A DNA stretch of 64,000 nucleotides from Archivesica marissinica (taxonomy: Eukaryota; Mollusca; Bivalvia; Venerida; Vesicomyidae), in the NCBI GenBank assembly GCA_014843695.1, contig CM026404.1:1880261-1944260 (forward strand). Reading direction: 5' to 3'. Position 1 is the first letter of the stretch. Every line of letters begins with the position of its first letter. Made by a program: the position numbers and the translations under genes. The notes under the pieces are model-generated. The model saw nothing but the letters and a program-made list of their open reading frames with translations. It was not told the DNA's origin and did not search any database. Of the stretch, positions 37,901 to 42,461 are shown piece by piece.

Positions 37901-39045
37901 TGCATAAATACTCTTGATCAAGTACGGTTAATCACACTTGTCCCAGATACAATGCATAGATACTCTTTGATCAAGTACGGTTAATCACACTTGTCCCAGA
38001 TACAATGCATAGATACTCTTTGATCAAGTACGGTTAATCACACTTGTCCCAGATACAATGCATAGATACTCTTTGATCAAGTACGGTTAATCACACTTGT
38101 CCCAGATACAATGCATAGATACTCTTTGATCAAGTACGGTTAATCACACTTGTCCCAGATACAATGCATAGATACTCTTTGATCAAGTACGGTTAATCAC
38201 ACTTGTCCCAGATACAATGCATAGATACTCTTTGATCAAGTAAGGTCAATCACACTTGTCCCAGATACAATGCATAAATACTCTTTGATCAAGTATGGTT
38301 AATCACACTTGTCCCAGATACAATGCATAGATACTCTTTGATCAAGTACGGTTAATCACACTTGTCCCAGATACAATGCATAGATACTCTTTGATCAAGT
38401 ACGGTTAATCACACTTGTCCCAGATACAATGCATAGATACTCTTTGATCAAGTACGGTCAATAACACTTCAGTATTTACTTCACGAATGAAACAGTATGT
38501 ATCTATAGTATGTTACATTATATTCAAACATTTTATTTCTGTACAGATTATCTCCACGCGCTTTGGGCGACTCGGCGACTCGTGTTCCAATGCCTGAATC
38601 AGCAGCCTCATTGGACTGGAGCAGTCTGGTTGACGTGGCAACTAAGGCTATCGAGGAGTCAGAGGACCCCAAGGATGGAATCTCATCGCCTGTAAACTCC
38701 ACAACATCGTCAACAACTTCAGTAAATAAATCCAGAGATCTTAAAATGGAATCTCTATATAGACAGAAAACTGCTGACCGTCCACCGGACCCGCCAACTG
38801 CGAGTAATCCACCGGTGTGGCGCTCAGTTGTGGCAAATCCTCAACAGAGGATACAAGAACTGGAATCCAAGGTTGCACAGATGGAGGAAGAGCTGGCGGA
38901 CGAGAGACAAGAGAGTGCTGCACTCGACGGCGAGGTGCAGAGATTGCGCATAGAAAATGCACGGCTGCAGGAGGAGTCACAAAATGCTGCCGCACAGTTA
39001 CGCAGATTCACAGAATGGTTCTTTACCACAATAGATAGACAATAG
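4351..39045 (+). CDS. SIPA1L: SIPA1-like (SPAR family) Rap GTPase-activating protein, C-terminal half, 8 exons
   Basis: Spliced gene, 5' part missing from the window. Exons: 4351-4908, 10354-10634, 20575-20633, 22333-22714, 26839-26980, 30550-30706, 32785-32957, 38547-39045. All boundaries are AG/GT and the phases chain without a break (2,1,0,1,2,0,2), giving 2251 nt, about 749 codons. The last exon ends in a coiled coil followed by AAQLRRFTEWFFTTID, which I recognise as the conserved C-terminus of SIPA1L1-3; exon 7 carries RTMSDESL, resembling the SDESL motif of the same family. Family members are postsynaptic/cytoskeletal Rap-GAPs with RapGAP and PDZ domains. Those domains are not in this window and must be upstream. 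The visible part is mostly Ser-rich, disordered linker. The paralogue cannot be assigned; a single invertebrate SIPA1L orthologue is likely. Confidence 0.87.
5185..5375. mobile_element. MITE family B copy (piggyBac-like, TTAA flanks)
   Basis: 191 bp starting TTAACCCTTTACCGC and ending GTGCAAAGGGTTAA. It contains nested inverted segments (CTGATCAGGATC, and AGCATAGAGCCTGATCAG facing CTGATCTGGCTCTATGCTG). TTAA at both ends with CCC/GGG next to it is the piggyBac signature. It has no coding capacity. Related copies lie at 20801-21046 and 62451-62650. Confidence 0.75.
5580..6434. repeat. Minisatellite, 104-bp unit
   Basis: About eight near-identical 104-bp units (GTATGACTCTCGGGTCCCGG ... TTGCAATGATGAAGAGAGTGG...). 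The first unit (5580-5680) is diverged (CCAATTTGAAATGATG). Overlapping 67-residue frames recur every 104 bp and are artefacts. The array lies in SIPA1L intron 1. Confidence 0.95.
6478..6625 (-). mobile_element. SINE S1, internally deleted copy
   Basis: Read on the minus strand it has a tRNA-like head (around 6625-6560) and the S1 tail complementary to TTTAGCTCGATTGCGAAACA. The usual middle (the GATGGATTCCATC region) is missing. Confidence 0.65.
6742..7252 (+). mobile_element. SINE S2, split by a nested S1 insertion
   Basis: The head GTCTCCGTGGCCTAGTGG (A box) with a B-box-like GTTCGAATC suggests tRNA origin. The body is interrupted at 6867 by an S1 copy and resumes at 7116 with CCGATTGCCTACCAGCC. 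The uninterrupted copy at 62028-62300 shows the pre-insertion order. Confidence 0.85.
6868..7103 (-). mobile_element. SINE S1, nested in S2, with 12-bp target-site duplication
   Basis: On the minus strand: head with GATAGCGCAGTGGATGCACG (A box) and AGTTCGAGCCCC (B box), body with GATGGATTCCATCAGG, tail AATAAATTTGTATAAAC. It is flanked by AAATAATGGTTA (6856-6867) and AAATATTGGTTA (7104-7115), an 11/12 target-site duplication. It looks like a full-length member of the most frequent SINE family here. Confidence 0.88.
7253..7668. other. Unique intronic sequence
   Basis: AT-rich intron 1 sequence. I see no exon, repeat or regulatory signal that I can support. Confidence 0.5.
7669..9577. repeat. 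Minisatellite, 44-bp unit with 51-bp variant
   Basis: About 42 units of CCTTCATCAGTTTGTAGAGC + ACTCCCTCCAGTTGTACTTA + CCCT. The 51-bp variant carries an extra TATATGC-type insertion (CCCTCTATATGCCTTC) and occurs in two clusters, 7800-8110 and 8800-9310. Internal homogeneity is very high. Confidence 0.96.
9589..9843 (-). mobile_element. SINE S6 with perfect 11-bp target-site duplication
   Basis: Flanked by ATATACTCACA at 9578-9588 and 9844-9854. Minus-strand reading gives a B box GGTTCGATCCCCCGTCTGAC near the start, then AACAGTCTTTCAGATGGGAC and GTGCACGTAAAAGAACCAG. Other copies are at 18622-18737 and 63872-64000. It sits exactly at the end of the 44/51-bp array. Confidence 0.85.
9893..10040. 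repeat. Minisatellite, 26-bp unit x about 6
   Basis: Unit AAAACTGTAGACCGGATCAA + TATTAT, six copies with one to two substitutions. Confidence 0.93.
10264..10334. repeat. 35-bp tandem duplication just upstream of exon 2
   Basis: Two adjacent copies of TTTGCAAATATTCTTCC...TATGGGACTTTAATGA, the second ending about 20 bp before the acceptor at 10353. It lies in the branch-point/polypyrimidine zone. Confidence 0.85.
10354..10634 (+). CDS. SIPA1L: SIPA1L exon 2 of window
   Basis: Acceptor TTTTGTCGATAG (ends 10353), donor CTTG|GTACGT at 10635. Phase 2 in, phase 1 out. It encodes GEMKSPPNRAFYLTESTTWS..., a Ser/Gly/Asp-rich segment ending in KDSLDQLG. The acceptor has a modest pyrimidine tract (TCTTTTTCATTTTGTCG). 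Joining to exon 1 restores Arg at the junction. Confidence 0.85.
10925..11066. repeat. 45-bp unit x 3
   Basis: Three copies of ATAGTTTAATGATCCAGCAA + ACAGCATGGTATTACATGTA + TGTAC; the first is diverged. Confidence 0.9.
11067..12404. other. Unique intron 2 sequence with one SINE-like element
   Basis: No exon seen. It includes an AT-rich near-palindromic stretch around 11490-11565 (AATTTTACTTGATTGAAAATT) and the S7 copy listed separately. Confidence 0.5.
11621..11770 (+). mobile_element. Interspersed repeat S7
   Basis: Shares AGCT/GGCTTGCTG..GGTC.GTGGTTCT and TCTTCC(T/C)CCACCA-type blocks with 53812-54002, and is inverted relative to 26478-26735. It is divergent; boundaries are approximate. 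Confidence 0.55.
12405..14686. repeat. Minisatellite, 58-bp and 43-bp units
   Basis: About 42 units containing GTGTGTGGGAGCTGTGGTGT + GTTTATTGGGGGTATATAAT + ACAT. The 58-bp form adds CTTGGTTGTTTAAT; the short form lacks it and dominates 12405-12900. Several units alternate GAGCC and GAGCT around 12930-13340, a two-unit higher-order pattern. Both strands read through in multiple frames, giving many false ORFs. Confidence 0.96.
14690..15098. other. Unique intron sequence with a hairpin element
   Basis: No exon seen. At 15027-15051 (CTCAAGCAGTGTTTGATTGG...) and 15070-15092 (CTCGACCAACCAAATCACTTGAG) there is a clear inverted repeat with an 18-nt loop. The same DNA recurs at 27515-27605 and in the array at 63090-63535. 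Confidence 0.65.
15099..15362 (-). mobile_element. MITE family A copy 1 (piggyBac-like, TTAA flanks)
   Basis: Starts TTAACCCTTTCAACACC, ends GGTGTTGAATGGGTTAA. Internal landmarks are GTGTAAATCCAGATGAGCTGG, AGGATCTGCACTTTTTGCC and CAAAATGGGTAA complement. The right terminus is partly duplicated (ACCAGTCCATGTCACTTGC twice). Confidence 0.8.
15363..15844. other. Unique intron sequence
   Basis: AT-rich; no exon, SINE or array recognised. Confidence 0.5.
15845..17053. repeat. Minisatellite, 33-bp unit (with 34-36 bp variants)
   Basis: About 36 units of ACCTTCAACACCATACTTAC + TGTAATCTTCAAC. The left end is more diverged (CAGACTTACTG, CTCTAAAC) than the core. On the minus strand 33 bp = 11 codons, so it reads GVEVVEDYSKY repeats for up to 160 residues; artefact. 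Confidence 0.95.
17166..17547. mobile_element. Non-autonomous DNA element with inverted ends
   Basis: The left end TACCGTATTTACTTGCCTAT is matched by the inverted right end (…ATAGGCGAGTAAGTACAGTA). TA at each edge fits a Tc1/mariner/pogo-type target. About 380 bp, no transposase frame. Confidence 0.65.
17548..18332. other. Unique intron sequence
   Basis: No exon, SINE or array recognised. Confidence 0.5.
18333..18596 (+). mobile_element. MITE family A copy 2
   Basis: TTAACCCATTCAACTC ... GTGTTGAAAGGGTTAA. The first about 45 bp (terminus through TGGACTGGTGCATGATATT) are tandemly duplicated. The internal GATCCTGATGAGATC block is shortened relative to copies 3-5. Confidence 0.82.
18622..18737 (+). 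mobile_element. SINE S6, 5' part
   Basis: Carries a tRNA-like A box (TGGTCCAGTGG) and B box (AGGTTCGATCC), then CCGTCTGACTAATAATATTA and AACAGTCTTTCTGATG matching the S6 copy at 9589-9843 in reverse. Truncated against an S4 copy. Confidence 0.65.
18751..18935 (+). mobile_element. SINE S4, head partly deleted
   Basis: Matches 42462-42672 over GTGTCATTGAGCAAGGCACC, TTGCTTAGTACTGGTTAACC and GCCTGCCCAGGAAAACATGT. The tRNA-like head is shortened. Confidence 0.75.
18985..20170. repeat. Minisatellite, 47-bp (and 44-bp) unit derived from SINE S4
   Basis: About 24 units of GAGGGCAGGCCGACTTGAGC + AGTTAACCGGTATTAAGCTA + TGTGTTT. The left flank 18985-19060 is an S4 tail in minus orientation (TTTATGTCAAACCCCTTGCG...). 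The unit corresponds to the reverse complement of the S4 segment between CCACTTAGG and CACACATTGCTTAG. One unit near 19325 contains GACATGGACTGGTATT, resembling a fragment of the MITE A terminus. Confidence 0.88.
20171..20574 (+). repeat. Tandem array of acceptor-like units ending at the exon 3 splice site
   Basis: Seven units of about 55-64 bp. Each contains GCTAATGTGTTCTTGTGTAT + TACAG, the last being the real acceptor of exon 3 (AG at 20573-20574). Earlier AGs end at 20216, 20278, 20341, 20404 and 20459; the sixth unit is mutated (TTACAAG). Each unit also has CTAAT, a plausible branch point. Between copies lies GTTGTATACATGTATACAT of variable length. Confidence 0.9.
20575..20633 (+). CDS. 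SIPA1L: SIPA1L exon 3 of window (59 nt)
   Basis: Phase 1 in, phase 0 out. It encodes G-ESRDWSESSQPRRPPPPKD, with a proline-rich PPPP run. Donor GAT|GTACGT. Small exon; the frame is maintained with both neighbours. Support comes from phase continuity and the strong donor rather than from family similarity. Confidence 0.75.
20801..21046 (+). mobile_element. MITE family B copy
   Basis: TTAACCCATTGCCTGC ... GAGTGTAAAGAGTTAA. Contains GCAAACAACATAGATCCAGA and a GCGGCGTAACGCCGC palindrome in the centre, longer than the copy at 5185-5375. Confidence 0.75.
21048..21288 (+). mobile_element. SINE S3
   Basis: tRNA-like head with TTGCGCAGTGGTTAGCCCG (A box) and CGGGTTCGATCCTCGG (B box), body GTGAGATGGTATGGTGGTCG, tail AGAGTGATTAATATAAGTTG ... 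AAATAAATAAAGTTT. Abuts the MITE B copy. Confidence 0.85.
21444..21690 (+). mobile_element. SINE S1
   Basis: Full-length-like copy with degenerate head, GATTCCATCAGGAATGAGGT body and AATAAATTTGTATAAA tail. Its tail sits about 30 bp before the 19-bp array. Confidence 0.82.
21720..22303. repeat. Minisatellite, 19-bp unit next to exon 4
   Basis: About 30 units of CATAGCAGTAACGTAGCTC. 3 x 19 = 57 bp and no minus-frame stops, so it reads as long ORFs of a 19-residue repeat; artefact. It ends 29 bp before exon 4. Each unit contains TAGCAG, the same hexamer as the exon 4 acceptor. Confidence 0.95.
22333..22714 (+). CDS. SIPA1L: SIPA1L exon 4 of window
   Basis: Phase 0 in, phase 1 out (CGGG|GTAAGT at 22715). 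It encodes QSTPWVESTSSSQTT...KPQPAIIDYSVQHGSYAHEL..., a Ser/Thr/Asn-rich disordered segment. The acceptor is a NAGNAG (TTTTAGCAG): splicing could start at 22333 (with Gln) or 22336 (without). No stop in frame and phase-consistent with exons 3 and 5. Confidence 0.85.
22749..22992 (+). mobile_element. MITE family A copy 3
   Basis: TTAACCTATTCAACACC ... GGTGTTGAAAGGGTTAA with the GACGGCTCGTCACGAGCCGG palindromic centre. About 35 bp downstream of the exon 4 donor. Confidence 0.85.
23050..23213 (+). mobile_element. MITE family C copy 1 (TA-flanked)
   Basis: TACAGTCAAACCTGT at the left and ACAGGTTTGACTGTA at the right are perfect 15-bp inverted ends including TA. The body has repeated GGCTGCTTA(AT) motifs. 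Length and TA target suggest a Tc1/mariner or pogo-type non-autonomous element. Confidence 0.85.
23400..23645 (-). mobile_element. MITE family A copy 4
   Basis: TTAACCCTTTCAACCCC ... GGTTGAATGGGTTAA, opposite orientation to copies 2, 3 and 5. Its right terminus is the apparent seed of the following array. Confidence 0.85.
23642..24759. repeat. Minisatellite derived from the MITE A terminus
   Basis: Starts with full terminal units (GTTAAATATCATGCACCAGT + CCATGTCAGTTACTTGG...), then condenses to CACACCAGTCCACACCAGTC modules, then to a unit of about 47 bp with CATGTCACCAGCCAATAGCA. It ends with GGGGTTGAAAGGGTTAA at 24743-24759, so the array expanded inside a MITE end. Confidence 0.9.
24965..25115 (+). 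mobile_element. SINE S1, 5'-truncated
   Basis: Retains GATGGATTCCATCAGGAATG, GTCTCGAGAGTGATTAATAT and the AATAAATTTGTATAAACT tail, which runs directly into the next array. Confidence 0.8.
25117..26450. repeat. Minisatellite, 48-bp unit
   Basis: About 28 units of CTTACACCTAGATTAAAGAT + TAATACTTGTTGCTCAGGAT + ACCAGCAG. Variants: TGCTCAGG versus TGGTGAGG (a four-base block swap) and short units lacking TTAAAGA. It begins immediately at an S1 tail. Intron 4. Confidence 0.95.
26478..26735 (-). mobile_element. Interspersed repeat S7
   Basis: Related in reverse to 53812-54002 (GGAGGAAGACCCCGGGTGCC; TGATGGGCAC). Minus-strand GTTTGAATCCCGCT is B-box-like, suggesting a SINE. Confidence 0.55.
26839..26980 (+). 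CDS. SIPA1L: SIPA1L exon 5 of window
   Basis: Acceptor TGTTTTCGCAG, donor CACAA|GTAAGT. Phase 1 in, phase 2 out. It encodes E-DLSGRRRSNTASVLHPSK..., Ser- and Arg-rich (RRRSNTAS looks like a basophilic kinase site; inference), ending SSPRSSHK with the Lys completed by exon 6. Confidence 0.85.
27130..27490. repeat. Minisatellite, 23-bp unit
   Basis: About 15 units of TTGGCTCTTTACTGAAATCT + TGT. Begins about 150 bp after exon 5. Confidence 0.92.
27515..27605. mobile_element. Inverted-repeat element related to 15027-15092
   Basis: Contains CTCAGCTGAACCAATCAGAA, the reverse of the TCTGATTGGTTGAGCTGAG motif seen in the 63090 array and near 15040, with partial self-complementarity. Short, non-coding. 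Confidence 0.5.
27775..28015 (-). mobile_element. SINE S3
   Basis: Minus-strand copy: head around 28015 (GAACCCGGGTTGCATTGGTG complement), tail at 27775 (AACTTTATTTATTTTACGAT). Followed within about 15 bp by the 41-bp array. Confidence 0.85.
28025..30440. repeat. Minisatellite, 41-bp unit
   Basis: About 58 units of TTACAGCCGTGTTCTGCTTA + ACACATAGTTGGCTGTATAC + A. Substitution variants GCCGTG/GCCCTG/GCCATG recur in ordered runs: 28850-29220 repeats the order seen around 28140-28440, including the deletion unit TTAACACAGCCGTG (28380 and 29220), so blocks of about 840 bp have been duplicated. Intron 5, ending about 110 bp before exon 6. Confidence 0.95.
30550..30706 (+). CDS. SIPA1L: SIPA1L exon 6 of window
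   Basis: Acceptor CATCTATTTCACAG, donor TTACTG|GTAAAT. Phase 2 in, phase 0 out. It encodes K-NLSGMSSEESLSTRLRPG...LQDDLMRLIDPDIAESDLAGLL, more conserved-looking and helical than the preceding linker. The donor sequence is the seed of the array that follows. Confidence 0.87.
30695..31740 (+). repeat. Minisatellite, 52-bp unit, each copy containing the exon 6 donor sequence
   Basis: About 20 units of ACTGGTAAATAAATAATCTT + GGGCCTTCTCACATGACATT + CCAGTTTGTTTC. The first ACTG|GTAAAT is the true exon 6 splice donor (30703-30712); every later unit repeats ACTGGTAAATAAATAAT. Each unit also carries CTTCTCACGTGACATTCCAG, acceptor-like, 12 bp before the next donor copy. Confidence 0.95.
31886..32272. 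mobile_element. MITE-like element with perfect 14-bp inverted ends
   Basis: ATGCTCCCCAAAAT (31886-31899) and ATTTTGGGGAGCAT (32259-32272) are perfect reverse complements. The interior has GTCTGTCTGTTTGTTTGTCC and two diverged copies of AAATGCTTGTCCG. No transposase frame; the family is not recognised. Confidence 0.65.
32413..32761 (+). mobile_element. MITE family C copy 2, interrupted by S1
   Basis: TACAGTCAAACCTGT at the left and ACAGGTTTGCCTGTA at the right (one mismatch to copy 1). S1 is inserted at 32562-32719 with GGCTGCTTA / GGCTGTTA flanks. It lies immediately upstream of exon 7. Confidence 0.85.
32562..32719 (-). mobile_element. SINE S1, 5'-truncated, inside MITE C
   Basis: Minus-strand S1 lacking its tRNA head; tail at 32562 (GTTTATACAAATTTATTTTA). 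Inserted only about 65 bp upstream of the exon 7 acceptor. Confidence 0.83.
32785..32957 (+). CDS. SIPA1L: SIPA1L exon 7 of window
   Basis: Acceptor AATTCTGTTTTCAG, donor CAAAG|GTTTCT. Phase 0 in, phase 2 out. It encodes TSRSSSRRLSGRLVRTMSDESLHSGKG...; the RTMSDESL motif matches a conserved block shared by SIPA1L proteins. Ends SSKEQLKQQ-R. The open frame extends past the donor to 33003 but is intronic. Confidence 0.87.
33060..33112 (+). mobile_element. SINE S3, tail fragment
   Basis: AATTAATATAAGTTGTTAAA and GCTTCGCAATCGTTGTAAAA only; 5' part absent. Confidence 0.7.
33362..38462. repeat. Minisatellite, 53-bp unit, largest array, contains an assembly gap
   Basis: Units of CACTTGTCCCAGATACAATG + CATAGATACTCTTTGATCAA + GTACGGTTAATCA. 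About 77 units are visible either side of a 1000-N block. Marker variants (GTAAGGTCAATC at about 34430, 36230, 37187, 38242; CATATATACT at 34725, 36525, 37638) recur with similar spacing, showing larger duplicated blocks. It fills almost all of the intron before the last exon. Confidence 0.96.
35086..36085. other. Assembly gap, 1000 N
   Basis: Exactly 1000 ambiguous bases, bounded on both sides by the same 53-bp repeat. The round number suggests a placeholder for a gap of unknown size; true array length is unknown. Confidence 0.97.
38547..39045 (+). CDS. SIPA1L: SIPA1L terminal exon: coiled coil and C-terminus
   Basis: Acceptor TTTTATTTCTGTACAG, strong pyrimidine tract; phase 2 in; stop TAG 39043-39045. 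It encodes R-LSPRALGDSATRVPMPESAASLDWSSLVDVATKAIEE..., a Ser/Thr linker, then a heptad-rich coiled coil starting RIQELESKVAQMEEELADER and ending LRRFTEWFFTTIDRQ. The LDWSSLVDVA block and the terminal FTEWFFTTID are the parts I match to the SIPA1L C-terminal domain. This is the strongest evidence for the gene call. Confidence 0.92.
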
Positions 39046-39136
39046 TTTAATTACCTGTGATGCTTAGTAAGGCACATCAGAAAGTTTACAACCAAATAAT
39101 ATAGAAGATCAATACACTTCCCACCAAAAGTATTAT

Positions 39137-40180
39137 ACAGGAATGGTATGTATACTGGAATGACATGTATACTGGAATGACATGTATACTGGAATGACAT
39201 GTATACTGGAATGAGATGTATACTGGAATGACATGTATACTGGAATGGTATGTATACTGGAATGGCATGTATACTGGAATGGTATGTATACTGGAATGAC
39301 ATGTATACTGGAATGACATGTATACTGGAATGGTATGTATACAGGAATGACATGTATACTGGAATGGTATGTATACTGGAATGACATGTATACTGGAATG
39401 GTATGTATACTGGAATGACATGTATACTGGAATGGTATGTATACTGGAATGGCATGTATACTGGAATGGTATGTATACTGGAATGACATGTATACTGGAA
39501 TGACATGTATACTGGAATGGCATGTATACTGGAATGGCATGTATACTGGAATGGCATGTATATAGGAATGAGATGTATACTGGAATGGCATGTATACTGG
39601 AATGACATGTATACAGGAATGACATGTATACTGGAATGGTATGTATACTGGAATGACATGTATACAGGAATGAGATGTATACAGTAATGGTATGTATACT
39701 GGAATGGCATGTATACTGGAATGGCATGTATACGGGAATGGCATGTATACAGGAATGGCATGTATACGGGAATGGCATGTATACAGGAATGGCATGTATA
39801 CTGGAATGGCATGTATACTGGAATGGCATGTATACTGGAATGACATGTATACTGGAATGAGATGTATACTGGAATGGCATGTATACAGGAATGACATGTA
39901 TACAGGAATGGCATGTATACTGGAATGGCATGTATACAGGAATGACATGTATACAGGAATGGCATGTATACTGGAATGGCATGTATACAGGAATGGCATG
40001 TATACTGGAATGACATGTATACAGGAATGACATGTATACAGGAATGTGATGTATACAGGAATGACATGTATACAGGAATGACATGTATACAGGAATGTGA
40101 TGTATACAGGAATGACATGTATACAGGAATGAGATGTATACAGGAATGACATGTGTACAGGAATGACATGTATACAGGAA
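39137..40180. repeat. Minisatellite, 17-bp unit, in the presumptive SIPA1L 3' UTR
   Basis: About 61 units of GGAATGACATGTATACT with GACAT/GGCAT/GGTAT/GAGAT and CTGG/CAGG variants. 17 is not a multiple of three but no minus frame contains a stop, so three overlapping minus ORFs of 330-380 residues arise; artefacts. Starts 92 bp after the stop codon. CATGTATAC is self-complementary in part. Confidence 0.94.
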
Positions 40181-40261
40181 TTAGTTGGAATTTCATATTT
40201 TGCTATTAAAATATGTTTGTCTATATATAAAGCTTAAATTTGAAAACTAAACCATTAAAAC

Positions 40262-40267
40262 AATAAA
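40262..40267 (+). terminator. Candidate polyadenylation signal of SIPA1L
   Basis: AATAAA, the first canonical hexamer I see downstream of the TAG at 39045 and just after the 17-bp array. If used, the array is transcribed in the 3' UTR. Position only; no transcript evidence. Confidence 0.35.
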
Positions 40268-40606
40268 AATGGTCTGGAACAACTTAATTTATGATCGAAA
40301 GTGAAATAGTGTTGCAAATGTAGATGGCTATTGCTTATGTTTGTATACATTCTTTTGGTAGGTAGTGTAGTTACTGCAAATGTTTAGTTTCTACAGATTA
40401 ATTCTAAGTGTGAAATAAGTTCATTCTAATTGATATGATTCGCTCTCGACACCTCATTCCTGATGGAGTCCATAGCCATGAATGAGAGAGAAAAGGCCAT
40501 GTAGATTTATCTCGAACTTGCAATCCCTCTGTTAGGATGCACACATATCCATTACACGTGTTTTATGTGTATTCAAAGTTCACCCCTCCCATTGAATTGC
40601 ACATGT

Positions 40607-40762
40607 ATATACTAGGATGCTGGTTGTACACCCTGGTGATCGAGTATATAGTTAGTTTTATATACTAGGATGCTGGTTGTACAGCCTGGTGATCGAGTAT
40701 ATAGTTAGTTTTATATACTAGGATGCTGGTTGTATAGCCTGGTGATCGAGTATATAGTTTGT
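40607..40762. repeat. 53-bp unit x 3
   Basis: ATATACTAGGATGCTGGTTG + TACAGCCTGGTGATCGAGTA + TATAGTTAGTTTT, three copies. A truncated S1-like tract (GATGGAGTCCATAGCCATGA) lies upstream at about 40440-40510. Confidence 0.9.
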
Positions 40763-41800
40763 TTTACCATTATAATATATCCATCTCATCTCATGTCAAG
40801 TATTTGTTATGAAATACCTAGTCAAAATTGCTCATTTTTAGAAACATTTCTTTTAAAAGCCACGTAATTAACGTAGATCATACATTTTAGTATTTGTTGA
40901 TTTACTGTATTTGTTTTAAGGTTATTTTTTGATGGTTGTGCATCAATCAGCATTTGTTAACCAACCAATCACTAGTTTTATACCATTTAAGCTGATAGTT
41001 TAGTTTAATCATATTTTATTGAATTCATTATGATATAATATACAACACAATGTTACAAAAATATAGCATGATAATACAAATGGTTTGTTTTTAGCAAGAT
41101 TAGAAAACGGCCCGCACCAGAAGGTCACATTTATGCATAATTAAACAAAATGATTGATTTTGGCAAGAATAAAAGAAACAACTCAAAAAAGGCATAAATT
41201 AAACGAAAGAACTAAATATAAATACAGCTCACGTTTCCACCCGCTGTCCCATCCCACCACGCCATGACCAGAACCCAAGACCCAGATATCACCAACAAAG
41301 TGATGTACTATTAATATAGGGTGACAATGCTACAAAAACCGACCAGTACTCTTTATATACCGGTATGTAAGCTGATGGTGAACTATTGTAGAAAGTTGCT
41401 ATGTATTTACCATTTAAAAATCTATTCAATTTAAATAACAAAGATGTTTTATAGTTTAAATAATAGCTGAAGTGTTCAGATAAAATCTTAGAATTTTATT
41501 GATTTTACGAGTTGTGATATATGAAAATGTGCTGGAATTAGTTTTTAAAAATATAACTTTTATCACAAGTACCACATTTGATGTGCTCAGTTCAAATAAA
41601 TATAAGTTTATCGCCCGTACCACATTTGATGTGCTCGGCAGGAAGGTTTAGAGTTATGTGTGTAACCTTTTAATGCGAGGAAATGTAGTGAATGTATGTC
41701 TGAGATTCTGCAATACAATAAAATATGTGACATTTGTATGTAATACATATACTGCATGTCTCATTCAGTGATAGTTAAAAGATTTCAGAAATGCAAACAA
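40763..41800. other. Intergenic sequence
   Basis: AT-rich, no exon recognised. A short diverged repeat (CACAAGTACCACATTTGATG / GCCCGTACCACATTTGATG) occurs at 41562-41640. Confidence 0.5.
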
Positions 41801-41920
41801 ATGATTGTTGGCAACACATACCCAACTTTTACAGTTTCACCGAGTGCATCACAGATGTAAATGATTGTTGGTAACACACACCCAACTTTTACAGTTTCAC
41901 CGAGTGCATCACAGATGTAA
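41801..41920. repeat. 60-bp tandem duplication
   Basis: Two copies of ATGATTGTTGGCAACACATA + CCCAACTTTTACAGTTTCAC + CGAGTGCATCACAGATGTAA, differing at a few positions. Confidence 0.9.
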
Positions 41921-41928
41921 ATGATATC

Positions 41929-42117
41929 ATGGATTATATTAATCCTGTTCCCCGTCGATGCACCGCTCGACCCCATTACCGATTCAACATAGATTCACGC
42001 ATTAGTAGTGAAATAAATTATAATAAATATCGGAACAACGTAGTGGACCCAACCCTTTGCAGACTGGGTAAAGTAAAGGCTATAAATAGTTCAAATAATT
42101 GTAGCAGACGGCAATGA
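41929..42117 (+). other. Small open frame with possible similarity to SIPA1L exon 6
   Basis: 62 codons (MDYINPVPRRCTARPHYRF...). Residues RLGKVKAINSS (42061-42093) resemble RLGKARATNNL of exon 6 (30611-30643): 24 of 33 bases match and all nine differences are transitions. It could be a fragment of a duplicated exon or chance. No splice sites or longer homology seen, so it is not called as a gene. Confidence 0.25.
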
Positions 42118-42461
42118 ATTGATGTGTTTTGTTTGTGACTGAAAACTCTGGAAATATATCCTGGGATTTCATTAGAATTGCGTTGTAACGTCATAATGAC
42201 ACAATTGTAATGAAATTCCATGCAGGGTATGATGACGCACCTCGGCAAAGTGGGTCCATGTTTTATAGAGTGAAGTATGAACGGACCTGAAACAACGGCG
42301 GCTCAGCTGTTCACTGCTCTCGGGTTGGAGAAGAACAAGCAGCGAGACTCGTTAACCCGTTTCTCCACACAAACGCTGTACAACACCTTTATCACTCCCC
42401 ACATAGTCGCCGTTACACGCTGGTATCTCTTCCCATAGATATCGAGTATAGTGTGCATATT

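Noticed and set aside
39051..40196. Three overlapping minus-strand frames of 330-380 residues (CHSSIHAIPVYM repeats)
   Set aside because: 17-bp array without stops in all three frames; same peptide in every frame, the hallmark of a repeat artefact.
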